DNA of 64,000 bases. Origin: Albula goreensis. Its lineage: Eukaryota > Chordata > Actinopteri > Albuliformes > Albulidae. The position numbers were made by a program, and so were the translations under genes. The stretch covers positions 39,522,058-39,586,057 of the forward strand of contig CM040747.1 of the NCBI GenBank assembly GCA_022829145.1, written 5' to 3'. Position 1 is the stretch's first letter. Each line of letters begins with the position of its first letter. Positions 1-11,287 of this stretch are shown here, one piece after another. The notes beneath the pieces are model-generated. The model had not been told where the DNA came from. It worked only from the letters and a program-made list of their open reading frames with translations, and did not search any database.

Positions 1-30
1 TATTCTGTGAATTCTATGATGAAAAACTGT

Positions 31-80
31 GTGTATGTGTGTGTGTGTGTGTGTGTATAGTGTGTGTGTGTGTGTATGCC
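31..80. repeat. (GT)n microsatellite
   Basis: Interrupted run of GT dinucleotides. It produces short Cys/Val-rich false ORFs and has no other content. Confidence 0.9.
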
Positions 81-338
81 ACATGTACGATGTGTGGGTG
101 TTCTAAGATTTCACATTTTCCTCAGAGCCAGTCCTTTAATCCATCATATATCTATGTTAAAGATTGCCATCCTGTGATAAATCGATGTTATACAACATTT
201 TTTCTTGATATTTTTCATCACTTTTGGTCATTTTTGGAAGATTAGCGCTTTTATGTTGTTTTTGGAGGAAGTGTCATTTTTTTGTTTGTTGATTCCTATG
301 AACAAGCAAGATGTCAACAGGAGAAGAACGATTGACAA

Positions 339-1165
339 GTGCCGATATTCCCCATATATGGAAAAAAGTCAGACTCAAGTCTTGGATTTGCTGAACATCC
401 ACCAAGACAGAGAAGGGAATGCGTTGCAATGCTGAAGCAGGCCTTACTGGAGATACAAGAGCTTAATTTAAGACAAGATATTCTTGGCAAGGAAGTCCAA
501 GATCTCAAAGCTCAGAATGAAGTCTTCAAGCAAAAACTTTCTGAAGCAAGTGCAGTAAGTAAGAGCATAAGACCCCAAATGGTGACTGTTATGAGCAGTA
601 TAGCAAGGTGAAGACAGCCGTAGCCCAACAGCAACGTGCACTGAAAATCTGGAAAAAAAAGACAGAGAGAGAAAAACCTTATATTTATGGAAGTGGCAGA
701 GTAAAAAAGGAGAGAAATGTTGGGAAGAGGAAGCCATATTCATGGAGATTCAGTGCCCTGGTGTTGTGCCTGCTAAAATTATGAGGCTTGGGAACCCAAG
801 GGATGAAAATTCACCACCTCGCCCATTGTTAGTGATTACTGTAACAGAGGCAAAGATTGTGTTGGATAATGCCAGAAAGTTGAAGGACTCACTAAAGAAG
901 ACCATAAAGAACTTTATGTAAAAAAAGGTCTACATCCCGCCATTCATAGGGAATGGAAGAGGCTGCGTGACTATGCAAAAACTGAGAGTGCAGCTCCTGC
1001 ATATGTTGGGTGCACAATCAGAGTGGATTACAGGAAGCTCGCTGTAACTAAAGATGGGGAGGTGGTCTGTAAGTTTGTGTCCCCTTTTCAGCTACTGGGG
1101 CCAAACATATATGACTTGGGTTCTGGAATGTTTACGGGCTGCATAATAAACTGGGAAATATGAAT
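339..1165 (+). pseudogene. LINE ORF1-like relic (coiled coil plus RNA-binding-like part)
   Basis: A broken reading frame. The first part (339-611) has a heptad-like stretch with motifs such as ALLEIQELNLRQDILGKEVQ, which suggests a coiled coil. After frame changes comes a segment reading RLGNPRDENSPPRPLLVITV and then, past a frameshift near 920, LHPAIHREWKRLRDYAK and GCTIRVDYRKLAV. A coiled coil followed by this kind of block resembles ORF1 proteins carried by animal non-LTR retrotransposons; that family match is from memory and not certain. Internal stops and frameshifts show it is dead. No reverse transcriptase follows directly. Confidence 0.5.
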
Positions 1166-1612
1166 GTGACATGGTGGCTGAGGGACCATGACATCGTGGT
1201 GCTGACAGAGATTAAAAGAGCTCAAGTGCACCGCATAACGTCCATTTGGGTAATGTCCAACCGCATATATGTCTGTGGTCCCATGAGGTTATTATAGAGT
1301 TCAGAAATCCTGATCAGAGAATGGGTCGTAGCGGACGTAACCTATTTAACCCACATATTCCTTTAAATTGCGATACACTACAGAATCCCATAAAGCTTTG
1401 ATAATATGGCGTTTGCACAACATCCAAATCACATAACATCCTATTTCACAGATTGCATTGTGGATGTTTAGCGACACATACATGTATATAGATTACACAC
1501 ATATTTACTGAAACGAAATAAAAAAACCCATAGTAAAAACAGCTTGTAAGTTTAATGAGTAATGTGTGAAAGATGAACACAGGCAAAGGAAATGCGTCTC
1601 TCTTGAGTTGGA

Positions 1613-1651
1613 GGTTTTTGTACGGCCGATGAATGAGACTGTATCACTGTG
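1613..1651 (+). other. 23-bp-spacer recombination signal (RSS) of the JL segment
   Basis: Nonamer GGTTTTTGT at 1613-1621, a spacer of exactly 23 bp (1622-1644) and heptamer CACTGTG at 1645-1651, directly abutting the J coding sequence. Both motifs match the inverted consensus found 5' of J segments. Under the 12/23 rule it should pair with the 12-RSS seen on the V remnants near 25.2 and 28.6 kb. Confidence 0.93.
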
Positions 1652-1695
1652 GTACACTTTCGGTGGCGGCACCAAACTGTCAATTGGACGTAAGT
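1652..1695 (+). CDS. Immunoglobulin light-chain J segment (kappa-like arrangement)
   Basis: Coding part 1652-1689 translates, after one leftover base, as [12 protein letters not shown]. This is the FGxGT J motif that closes the light-chain variable domain. A consensus splice donor GTAAGT follows at 1690-1695, as expected for joining to a constant exon. The J carries a 23-RSS while the V remnants carry 12-RSS, which is the kappa or sigma arrangement and not lambda. The V remnants lie 18-29 kb to the right on the opposite strand, so joining would occur by inversion, as is known for fish light-chain clusters. I found no constant exon downstream; within about 650 bp the sequence turns into LINE and minisatellite. 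It looks intact but isolated. Confidence 0.9.
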
Positions 1696-1832
1696 GATAT
1701 TTCTTTCAGATCTATCCTCATCTGCATTTTTAAATATTTGAGTATTCGTTTTCAGAAAACTCATTTCATTATTGTTGAAACTGAACTTTGCTTGTCCATT
1801 TGGGCTATTTATAATAACATTGCATTTCATGA

Positions 1833-1873
1833 TAGTCTTTTAGCTGACGCTTTTCTCCAAAGCGACTTACAGT
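1833..1873 (-). repeat. 3' tail fragment of a SINE or LINE
   Basis: On the minus strand this has the common fish retroposon tail type (CTTTGGAGAAAAGCGTCAGC), similar to tails at 27150-27190, 47930-47950 and 62470-62510. It lies about 140 bp beyond the J donor. Confidence 0.45.
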
Positions 1874-2314
1874 TGATTAACCCTCCTATTGTGTTCCAGT
1901 CGAATTGGACCGATTTACAAGTTGTGTGTCTTAAAAATGTAGTTCATTTAATCTGATTGTCATAAGGTTCCATGACTTTGTCCTCACAGGGCATCTGAAC
2001 ACACAAAATAAATTTTCATAATTTTCATAAAATTTTGGGTGTTTTATTTAACTTTTGTACACCTGTGGTGTTCCCAGTCAAAAATGGCCGGTCATTAGAA
2101 AGAATGGGTAAGACTAAAATGAGTGTATAAAATTCAGCTCTGGGACATGCACATTCCTCAGATGGACACACTTCCTCTCCCACATGCATGTGTGTTTGAG
2201 CACACACACACACACACACAGGTAGACCATCGAGTCCAATGATAACATCCCTCCTCATTAACAATGTGTTCTTTGATGACTGTAGAGTCCAGTTCTTGAT
2301 CCACAAGTTTTACT

Positions 2315-2731
2315 TCACGTTGGGCGTATGAAGTCTGAGTTAGTGGGGGCAGGCATGGCTGTGTGTCTCCTTAGTCTTTTCTGTTGTTTTTTCACATTCC
2401 ACTCCATTTCCAGCTGTTCTATACCTTTTGTAGCAGAGCTCCAGTTAGAACGGTTGATGGCAGCTTGCTCCAGTCTTAAGGGGTCAATGCAACATTTCTT
2501 CAGCGATGTTTTTAGCTGGTCTTTGTACCGCTTTGTCTGACCACCTGCGGACCGGCGGCCCAGATGAAGCTGTCCATGCAGGACATGACGTGGCAGGCGT
2601 TCTAGAAGCATCCTGATGACACGCCCAAGCCAGCGCAGTTGGTGTTCAGTGACCGTGACCTCTATGCTCTTGCAGTTTGTCCTAGCAAGAATCTCGGCAT
2701 GGGGTACACAGTCATGCCACGTGATACCCAT
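2315..2731 (-). pseudogene. Non-LTR retrotransposon ORF2 C-terminal fragment
   Basis: An open frame of 138 codons with the block HQLRWLGRVIRM, then HVLHGQLHLGRRSAGGQTKR and YKDQLKTSLKKC. This block follows the reverse-transcriptase domain in many animal LINEs. The catalytic domain (YxDD) is absent, so this is a 5'-truncated insertion, the usual product of target-primed reverse transcription. Its plus-strand shadow ORFs are not genes. Confidence 0.75.
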
Positions 2732-2774
2732 GATTCACTGCAGGCATCTTATGTGGAACCACTCCAGCAACCTG

Positions 2775-3720
2775 AGGTGTGTGTGACCCAGGATTCACAG
2801 CTGTGTAGGAGAGTGATGATGGTGTGTGACCCAGGATTCACAGCTGTGTAGGAGAGTGATGATGGTGTGTGACCCAGGATTCACAGCTGTGTAGGAGAGT
2901 GATGGTGGTGTGTGACCCAGGATTCACAGCTGTGTAGGAGAGTGATGATGGTGTGTGGCCCAGGATTCACAGCTGCGTAGGAGAGTTATGATGGTGTGTG
3001 ACCCAGGATTCACAGCTGTGTAGGAGAGTGATGATGGTGTGTGACCCAGGATTCACAGCTGTGTAGGAGAGTTATGATGGTGTGTGACCCAGGATTCACA
3101 GCTGTGTAGGAGAGTGATGATGGTGTGTGACCCAGGATTCACAGCTGTGTAGGAGAGTGATGGTGTGTGACCCAGGATTCACAGCTGTGTAGGAGAGTGA
3201 TGATGGTGTGTGACCCAGGATTCACAGCTGTATCGGAGAGTGATGATGGTGTGTGACCCAGGATTCACAGCTGTGTAGGAGAGTGATGATGGTGTGTGAC
3301 CCAGGATTCACAGCTGTGTAGGACAGTGATGATGGTGTGTGACCCAGGATTCACAGCTGTGTAGGAGAGTGATGATGGTGTGTGACCCAGGATTCACAGC
3401 TGTGTAGGAGAGTGATGATGGTGTGTGACCCAGGATTCACACCTGTGTAGGAGAGTGATGATGGTGTGTGACCCAGGATTCACAGCTGTGTAGGAGAGTG
3501 ATGATGGTGTGTGACCCAGGATTCACAGCTGTGTAGGAGAGTTATGATGGTGTGTGACCCAGGCCTCACAGCTGTGTAGGAGAGTGATGATGGTGTGTGA
3601 CCCAGGCCTCACAGCTGTGTAGGAGAGTGATGATGGTGTGTGACCCAGGATTCACAGCTGTGTAAGAGAGTGATGATGGTGTGTGACCCAGGATTCACAG
3701 CTGTGTAGGAGAGTGATGAT
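2775..3720. repeat. Minisatellite, about 43-bp unit, about 22 copies
   Basis: Tandem copies built around GACCCAGGATTCACAGCTG followed by TGTAGGAGAGTGATGATGG. Copies differ by single bases and small indels (for example GTGATGGTG versus GTGATGATG; 'GGCCTC' replaces 'GGATTC' in two copies near 3560-3615). The array stops 35 bp before the candidate exon at 3756. Confidence 0.95.
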
Positions 3721-3755
3721 GCAGACAGCTTTTAAATGACAACTTTGTTGTGCAG

Positions 3756-3879
3756 GTGGAGGTGTTTGCTGTGGAAGACCTTATGTTGGAGTTTGCTGAA
3801 GGCTACAGAGGCTTGTTTGATTCTATGGGGAATTTTTTTCGTAATGAATGTTGCAGCCCTCAGAATGGATGCTGCCCAG
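3756..3879 (+). CDS. Candidate orphan exon, unknown protein with paired cysteines
   Basis: A stretch bounded by a plausible acceptor (TTGTTGTGCAG) and a good donor (CAG followed by GTATGT at 3880). It is open in the frame that begins VEVFAVEDLMLEFAEGYRG and ends ECCSPQNGCCP, with 41 codons plus one base. I do not recognise the protein. The two CC pairs suggest an extracellular or metal-binding piece, but that is a guess. No partner exon was found nearby. It could be a chance open stretch. Confidence 0.3.
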
Positions 3880-4418
3880 GTATGTGAAAGATGGAACAAT
3901 TGAGAGTGGTTGGCATTCTGTAGTGAAGAAAGGCATAGTGGGAATAGTGCATAGTGGTGATGTAACAAAATGTAACCACCATTGATTGATAGATTGTGAA
4001 CACTTTTATGTTTTGTTAGTCATACTGTAATTGTTACTGTTGTTCTTTCATGTGTTCAGACATTAATTTTGTAATATGATAAAGTTTTCATGTGTAGATT
4101 TGGGCCTATGACACAACAGATTTTATTTTGTGACAAAGTAGTCTGATAAATAGCACAATATGTTTCACAATATGTATTTGTTATAATCAAAATAATCCAT
4201 ACATTACCCTTTTTTACTCAAAAACAAGCTGGATGAGCTCAGGTCAATGAGGCCTACAGGCCATAAATAGCAAATAGAAGTTCAAAACGTGTAATGTTCA
4301 CAAGAACTTAAGCTGATAAAAAGATCTAACACAACATTAGGTGATACAATATGTATTATTATGTATTTATAATCAGCTATAATGGGGCGGTCATTTTGGA
4401 ACACAAAATTAAATAACA

Positions 4419-7400
4419 TGAAAGGAAAACACCAGGAGGGTTACTGTGAATTCTCACTTAAACCCAGAACACACCAGGAGGGTTACTGTGAATGCTCACT
4501 TAAACCCAGAACACACCAGGAGGGTTACTGTGAATGCTCACTTAAACCCAGAACACACCAGGAGGGTGACTGTGAATGCTCACTTAAACCCAGAACACAC
4601 CAGGAGGGTGACTGTGAATGCTCACTTAAACCCAGAACACACCAGTAGGGTGACTGTGAATGCTCACATAAACCCAGAACACACCAGGAGGGTGACTGTG
4701 AATGCTCACTTAAACGCAGAACACACCAGGAGGGTGACTGTGAATGCTCACTTAAACCCAGAACACACCAGGAGGGTACTGTGAATGCTCACTTAAACCC
4801 AGAACACACCAGGAGGGTGACTGTGAATGCTCACTTAAACCCAGAACACACCAGGAGGGTTACTGTGAATGCTCACTTAAACCCAGAACACACCAGGAGG
4901 GTGACTGTGAATGCTCACTTAAACCCAGAACACACCAGGAGGGTGACTGTGAATGCTCACTTAAACGCAGAACACACCAGGAGGTGACTGTGAATGCTCA
5001 CTTAAACCCAGAACACACCAGGAGGGTGACTGTGAATGCTCACTTAAACCCAGAACACACCAGGAGGGTGACTGTGAATGCTCACTTAAACGCAGAACAC
5101 ACCAGGAGGGTGACTGTGAATGCTCACTTAAACCCAGAACACACCAGGAGGGTTACTGTGAATGCTCACTTAAACCCAGAACACACCAGGAGGGTGACTG
5201 TGAATGCTCACTTAAACCCAGAACACACCAGGAGGGTTACTGTGAATGCTCACTTAAACCCAGAACACACCAGGAGGGTGACTGTGAATGCTCACTTAAA
5301 CCCAGAACACACCAGGAGGGTTGCTGTGAATGCTCACTTAAACCCAGAACACACCAGTAGGGTGACTGTGAATGCTCACTTAAACCCAGAACACACCAGG
5401 AGGGTGACTGTGAATGCTCACTTAAACCCAGAACACACCAGGAGGGTGACTGTGAATGCTCACTTAAACCCAGAACACACCAGGAGGGTTACTCTGAATG
5501 CTCACTTAAACCCAGAAAACACCAGGAGGGTGACTGTGAATGCTCACTTAAACCCAGAACACACCAGGAGGGTTACTGTGAATGCTCACTTAAACCCAGA
5601 ACACACCAGTAGGGTGACTGTGAATGCTCACTTAAACCCAGAACACACCAGGAGGGTGACTATGAATGCTCACTTAAACGCAGAACACACCAGGAGGGTG
5701 ACTGTGAATGCTCACTTAAACCCAGAACACACCAGGAGGGTTACTGTTAATGCTCACTTAAACCCAGAACACAGCAGTAGGGTGACTGTGAATGCTCACT
5801 TAAACCCAGAACACACCAGGAGGGTGACTGTGAATGCTCACTTAAACCCAGAACACACCAGGAGGGTTACTGTGAATGCTCACTTAAACCCAGAACACAC
5901 CAGGAGGGTTACTGTGAATGCTCACTTAAACCCAGAACACACCAGGAGGGTGACTGTGAATGCTCACTTAAACGCAGAACACACCAGGAGGGTGACTGTG
6001 AATGCTCACTTAAACCCAGAACACACCAGGAGGGTGACTGTGAATGCTCACTTAAACCCAGAACACACCAGGAGGGTGACTGTGAATGCTCACTTAAACC
6101 CAGAAAACACCAGGAGGGTGACTGTGAATGCTCACTTAAACCCAGAACACACCAGGAGGGTTGCTGTGAATGCTCACTTAAACCCAGAACACACCAGTAG
6201 GGTGACTGTGAATGCTCACTTAAACCCAGAACACACCAGGAGGGTGACTGTGAATGCTCACTTAAACCCAGAACACACCAGGAGGGTGACTATGAATGCT
6301 CACTTAAACGCAGAACACACCAGTAGGGTGACTGTGAATGCTCACTTAAACCCAGAACACACCAGGAGGGTTACTGTGAATGCTCACTTAAACCCAGAAC
6401 ACACCAGGAGGGTGACTGTGAATGCTCACTTAAACCCAGAACACACCAGGAGGGTGACTGTGAAGGCTCACTTAAACCCAGAACACACCAGGAGGGTGAC
6501 TGTGAATGCTCACTTAAACCCAGAACACACCAGGAGGGTGACTGTGAATGCTCACTTAAACCCAGAACACACCAGGAGGGTGACTGTGAATGCTCACTTA
6601 AACCCAGAACACACCAGGAGGGTTACTGTGAATGCTCACTTAAACCCAGAAAACACCAGGAGGGTGACTGTGAATGCTCACTTAAACCCAGAACACACCA
6701 GGAGGGTTACTGTGAATGCTCACTTAAACCCAGAACACACCAGTAGGGTGACTGTGAATGCTCACTTAAACCCAGAACACACCAGGAGGGTGACTATGAA
6801 TGCTCACTTAAACGCAGAACACACCAGGAGGGTGACTGTGAATGCTCACTTAAACCCAGAACACACCAGGAGGGTTACTGTGAATGCTCACTTAAACCCA
6901 GAACACACCAGGAGGGTGACTGTGAATGCTCACTTAAACCCAGAACACACCAGGAGGGTGACTGTGAATGCTCACTTAAACCCAGAACACACCAGGAGGG
7001 TTACTGTGAATGCTCACTTAAACCCAGAACACACCAGGAGGGTTACTGTGAATGCTCACTTAAACCCAGAACACACCAGGAGGGTGACTGTGAATGCTCA
7101 CTTAAACGCAGAACACACCAGGAGGGTGACTGTGAATGCTCACTTAAACCCAGAACACACCAGGAGGGTTACTGTGAATGCTCACTTAAACCCAGAACAC
7201 ACCAGGAGGGTTACTGTGAATGCTCACTTAAACCCAGAACACACCAGTAGGGTGACTGTGAATGCTCACTTAAACCCAGAACACACCAGGAGGGTGACTA
7301 TGAATGCTCACTTAAACGCAGAACACACCAGGAGGGTGACTGTGAATGCTCACTTAAACCCAGAACACACCAGGAGGGTTACTGTGAATGCTCACTTAAA

Positions 7401-7949
7401 CCCAGAACACACCAGGAGGGTGACTGTGAATGCTCACTTAAACCCAGAACACACCAGGAGGGTGACTGTGAATGCTCACTTAAACCCAGAACACACCAGG
7501 AGGGTTACTGTGAATGCTCACTTAAACCCAGAACACACCAGGAGGGTTACTGTGAATGCTCACTTAAACCCAGAACACACCAGAGGGTGACTGTGAATGC
7601 TCACTTAAACGCAGAACACACCAGGAGGGTGACTGTGAATGCTCACTTAAACCCAGAACACACCAGGAGGGTTACTGTGAATGCTCACTTAAACCCAGAA
7701 CACACCAGGAGGGTGACTGTGAAGGCTCACTTAAACCCAGAACACACCAGGAGGGTGACTGTGAATGCTCACTTAAACCCAGAACACACCAGGAGGGTGA
7801 CTGTGAATGCTCACTTAAACCCAGAACACACCAGGAGGGTGACTGTGAATGCTCACTTAAACCCAGAACACACCAGGAGGGTTACTGTGAATGCTCACTT
7901 AAACCCAGAAAACACCAGGAGGGTGACTGTGAATGCTCACTTACACCCA
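4419..7949. repeat. 42-bp minisatellite, about 84 copies, with higher-order structure
   Basis: A 3.5-kb head-to-tail array of a 42-bp unit containing GTGAATGCTCACTTAAACCC. Because 42 is divisible by three, a frame encoding a 14-residue unit (VNAHLNPEHTRRVT) stays open for up to 868 codons; small indels near 4778, 4984 and 7584 shift it. There is no signal peptide, splice signal or non-repeat domain, so I treat it as non-coding. Variant units (GTTAC/GTGAC, AACCC/AACGC, CCAGGAGG/CCAGTAGG) recur in order. The rare TATGAATG variant occurs at 5661, 6291, 6795 and 7299, spacings of 630, 504 and 504 bp, i.e. 15, 12 and 12 units. Confidence 0.95.
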
Positions 7950-8454
7950 GAAGCGGCTTTTTACCCCTGCAGCTTCTGTGGTGGATCATGTGCTTCTTCC
8001 ATGCTCTCACAATTCAACTTCAGTTCGCCCGACTGTCTCCACTTCAATTTGCCCGGCTGTTTCCACTTTATACTAATCAAGCATCCGTTCACAAGTTAAC
8101 CAAACACCTCCCACTTGAGCTCCTGGTTACTATATTCGAAATCTAAATTATTCTCCCATAAAAGACACTGATTTGGCAAATTGCAGATGATGCTTTTGTC
8201 TACTGTACCTTTTGGTTCACTCTGAGATCATATTGCATTTACATTTACCCAGACAGCCTTGCAAAGTGCACTCACCTAATGAGGAAAAAGACTGTATTTT
8301 TAAGTATTAAATACTATTTATTATTATCAGTCCCTTATTCAGTCTTCCCCACACTCCATATTTATTTATTTATCCGCTGGTGGTAACTTCACTCATTCAA
8401 CCAATCAGACATTTGACAATCAGAAGAAATAAAAGCCAGCCCTAACCTTTCCAC
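7950..8454. other. Spacer between two minisatellites, no gene seen
   Basis: Unique-looking sequence between the 42-bp and 33-bp arrays. I see no splice-bounded exon, RNA gene or recognisable transposon here. Confidence 0.6.
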
Positions 8455-9657
8455 ACAGATGACGAACCCTAACACTAACCTTTTCACAGAGATGACGAAC
8501 CCTAACACTAACCTTTTCACAGAGATGATGAACCCTAACACTAACCTTTTCACAGAGATGACGAACCCTAACACTAACCTTTTCACAGAGATGACGAACC
8601 CTAACACTAACCTTTTCACAGAGATGACGAACCCTAACACTAACCTTTTCACAGAGATGACGAACCCTAACACTAACCTTTTCACAGAGATGACGAACCC
8701 TAACACTAACCTTTTCACAGAGATGATGAACCCTAACACTAACCTTTTCACAGAGATGACGAACCCTAACACTAACCTTTTCACACAGATGATGAACCCT
8801 AACACTAACCTTTTCACAGAGATGATGAACCCTAACACTAACCTTTTCACAGAGATGATGAACCCTAACACTAACCTTTTCACAGAGATGATGAACCCTA
8901 ACACTAACCTTTTCACAGAGATGACGAACCCTAACACTAACCTTTTCACAGAGATGACGAACCCTAACACTAACCTTTTCACAGAGATGACCCTAACACC
9001 CTAACACCCTAACACTAACCTTTTCAGATGATGAACCCTAACACTAACCTTTTCACAGAGATGATGAACCCTAACACTAACCTTTTCACAGAGATGATGA
9101 ACCCTAACACTAACCTTTTCACAGAGATGACGAACCCTAACACTAACCTTTTCACAGAGATGATGTACCTTAACACTAACCTTTTCACAGAGATGACGAA
9201 CCCTAACACTAATCTTTTCACAGAGATGATGTACCTTAACACTAACCTTTTCACAGAGATGACGAACCCTAACACTAACCTTTTCACAGAGATGACTAAC
9301 CCTAACACTAACCTTTTCACAGAGATGACTGAACCCTAACACTAACCTTTTCACAGAGATGACGAACCCTAACACTAACCTTTTCACAGAGATGACGAAC
9401 CCTAACACTAACCTTTTCACAGAGATGACCCTAACACTAACCTTTTCACAGAGATGATGAACCCTAACACTAACCTTTTCACAGAGATGACGAACCCTAA
9501 CACTAACCTTTTCACAGAGATGACGAACCCTAACACTAACCTTTCCACAGAGATGAAGAACCCTAACACTAACCTTTTCACAGAGATGACGAACCCTAAC
9601 ACTAACCTTTTCACAGAGATGACGAACCCTAACACTAACCTTTTCACAGAGATGACT
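8455..9657. repeat. 33-bp minisatellite, about 36 copies, telomere-like CCCTAACAC core
   Basis: Unit contains AACCCTAACACTAACC followed by TTTTCACAGAGATGA. The period of 33 bp keeps frames open on both strands (MTNPNTNLFTE on plus, VKRLVLGFVIS on minus), which is why several false ORFs appear. Short CCCTAACAC triplets near 8991-9013 resemble the vertebrate telomere repeat with an extra AC. Units vary mainly at ATGACG/ATGATG. Confidence 0.95.
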
Positions 9658-10221
9658 AAAAGCGCTGTCTGATATTAGGACAGCAGCTTAAACATGCCGT
9701 CTTACTCACATTTCATTACAGCATTGAGAGGTTACACAGATTCATCCATCTCCATTCCCATAAAGCAGGGAAAACACAGCTCTTTAGGACCACAGGGTTT
9801 GAGTCATCAGGTGAGATAGGTGCTGTCTCCACTAACACTCTAAAACACTAAAATAAGTTATTTGAATTTGTGTTTGGAGACAAACTTTCATAATATGCTG
9901 AATATGTTAAAATAATATTTAGATCTATTTAGAGGTCTATGAACAGTAAAGCATTAATGAGATTTTGACAGTTGTATAAAAATGTAGACTGAATGCATCA
10001 AAGAGAAGTTTGTACAAATACTGAGTGAGTTCAATCTTTAAGTTTCTAAAAGAGATAACAACAGAAGAATATATCATGATTAGGTCATGCTACAGGGATG
10101 TATTACCTGCACTAAATATCACAGTGTTACTGTTAGAGTTCACACACATATGAGAGCATTAGAGTGATGTAGAGTGAATCTTCTTAAAGAGATAAACTGA
10201 GAGACTCAGGGGTGAACACAG
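9658..10221. other. 3' flank of the lectin gene, probable 3' UTR and terminator side
   Basis: Downstream (on the minus strand) of the lectin stop codon. I see no ORF with a recognisable domain. The exact poly(A) site could not be fixed by eye. Confidence 0.4.
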
Positions 10222-10359
10222 TCACACCTCCAGCTTCTTACACTCCTCTTTTTCCTCCTCCTCCTCCTCCTCCTTTCGGTGGAAAATCTCTCCATCTGGC
10301 TGTTTTCTCCATCTCAGTTTAACTCCAGTAATCCCGTCCTTCGCCAGTTGCATTGTCAT
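10222..10359 (-). CDS. Lectin gene exon 6: acidic C-terminal tail and stop
   Basis: Acceptor CAG precedes ATGACAATG at 10359. The exon encodes MTMQLAKDGITG, then KLRWRKQPDGEIFHRK and a run of glutamates from a GAG repeat, ending KKLEV and TGA at 10224-10222. Phase 0 matches exon 5. The glutamate run lies in a trinucleotide repeat and may vary in length between individuals. Confidence 0.85.
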   Translation of the reverse strand: MTMQLAKDGITGVKLRWRKQPDGEIFHRKEEEEEEEKEECKKLEV

Positions 10360-11210
10360 CTGAGACAGAAACACAAACACTCTTAATTCATTTTGCACAA
10401 GCAGTAACTCTGACTGTGATACATTTCATTTGACATATTTTCACTCTCAATTTTAATTCAAAATAATATTTTATATTTACACTTATATTTCAATTAAAAA
10501 TCATAAATCATAAAGCTAAATCTTTGCTAAGACTGGTAATCTGCAGCTAAATGTGTGCTAGCATGGCTACTAATGCAAAAACCCTGCAGCTAAATGTAAT
10601 ATTAGCACAAGCATGGCTACTGATGAAAACCCTGCAGCTAAATGTAATATGAGTGCTAACATGGCTACTGATGCAAAAACACTGCTGCTAAAAGTAATGT
10701 TAGCATTAACATGCAAAACTCCTGAGCTAAATGCAAAAAAAACACAGCTAAATGTAATATTAGAGTTAGCAAGGCTATTGATGCAAACACAGGAAGTTTG
10801 AAAGCTGTGTGATGGGTGATGACATTGTTCAATTCAGATAGGAAAATGGGGGAAAATACAAATAATGCTGAAAGCATAACTACTGTGTTTGGGTAGTCAA
10901 GGTGAGTGTGGGAACAACCAGGCATAAAACCAACAAAGTGCTGGAGAGGTAGATGAGATTTAAATATCTGATGCAGAATTTCATCCTGATTAGAGATTGT
11001 GCTTATATGTAATACTCTAATGGTGATGGTGTGTTTCTGAACATTGTCCATAAAGAAAGGAAAGCTTGAGTGTCATTTTCTCTCTCTCTCACCTGCTGTA
11101 AGACGGCTTCACCGACTGCAGGATCATTCATATTCAGAGCTGAGGGGGTTTTCAGCTCAACTCGCAATACGTGTTTCTTATTCACTGAGTAACACACACC
11201 ACCTAAATGT

Positions 11211-11287
<77 letters not shown>

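Noticed and set aside
1633..1956. 107-codon plus-strand ORF over the J segment
   Set aside because: It is in a different frame from the J coding sequence (FGGGT) and ignores its donor.
4984..7590. 868-codon ORF as a giant repetitive protein
   Set aside because: The frame is a consequence of a 42-bp period; indels at 4984 and 7584 break it, there is no start context, signal peptide or unique domain, and other frames are open too.
4419..7949. CRISPR-like array
   Set aside because: Units are contiguous without unique spacers, and the genome is vertebrate.
8389..9672. ORFs of 70-197 codons on both strands in the 33-bp array
   Set aside because: Both strands are open at once because of the period of 33; no sign of selection on one frame.
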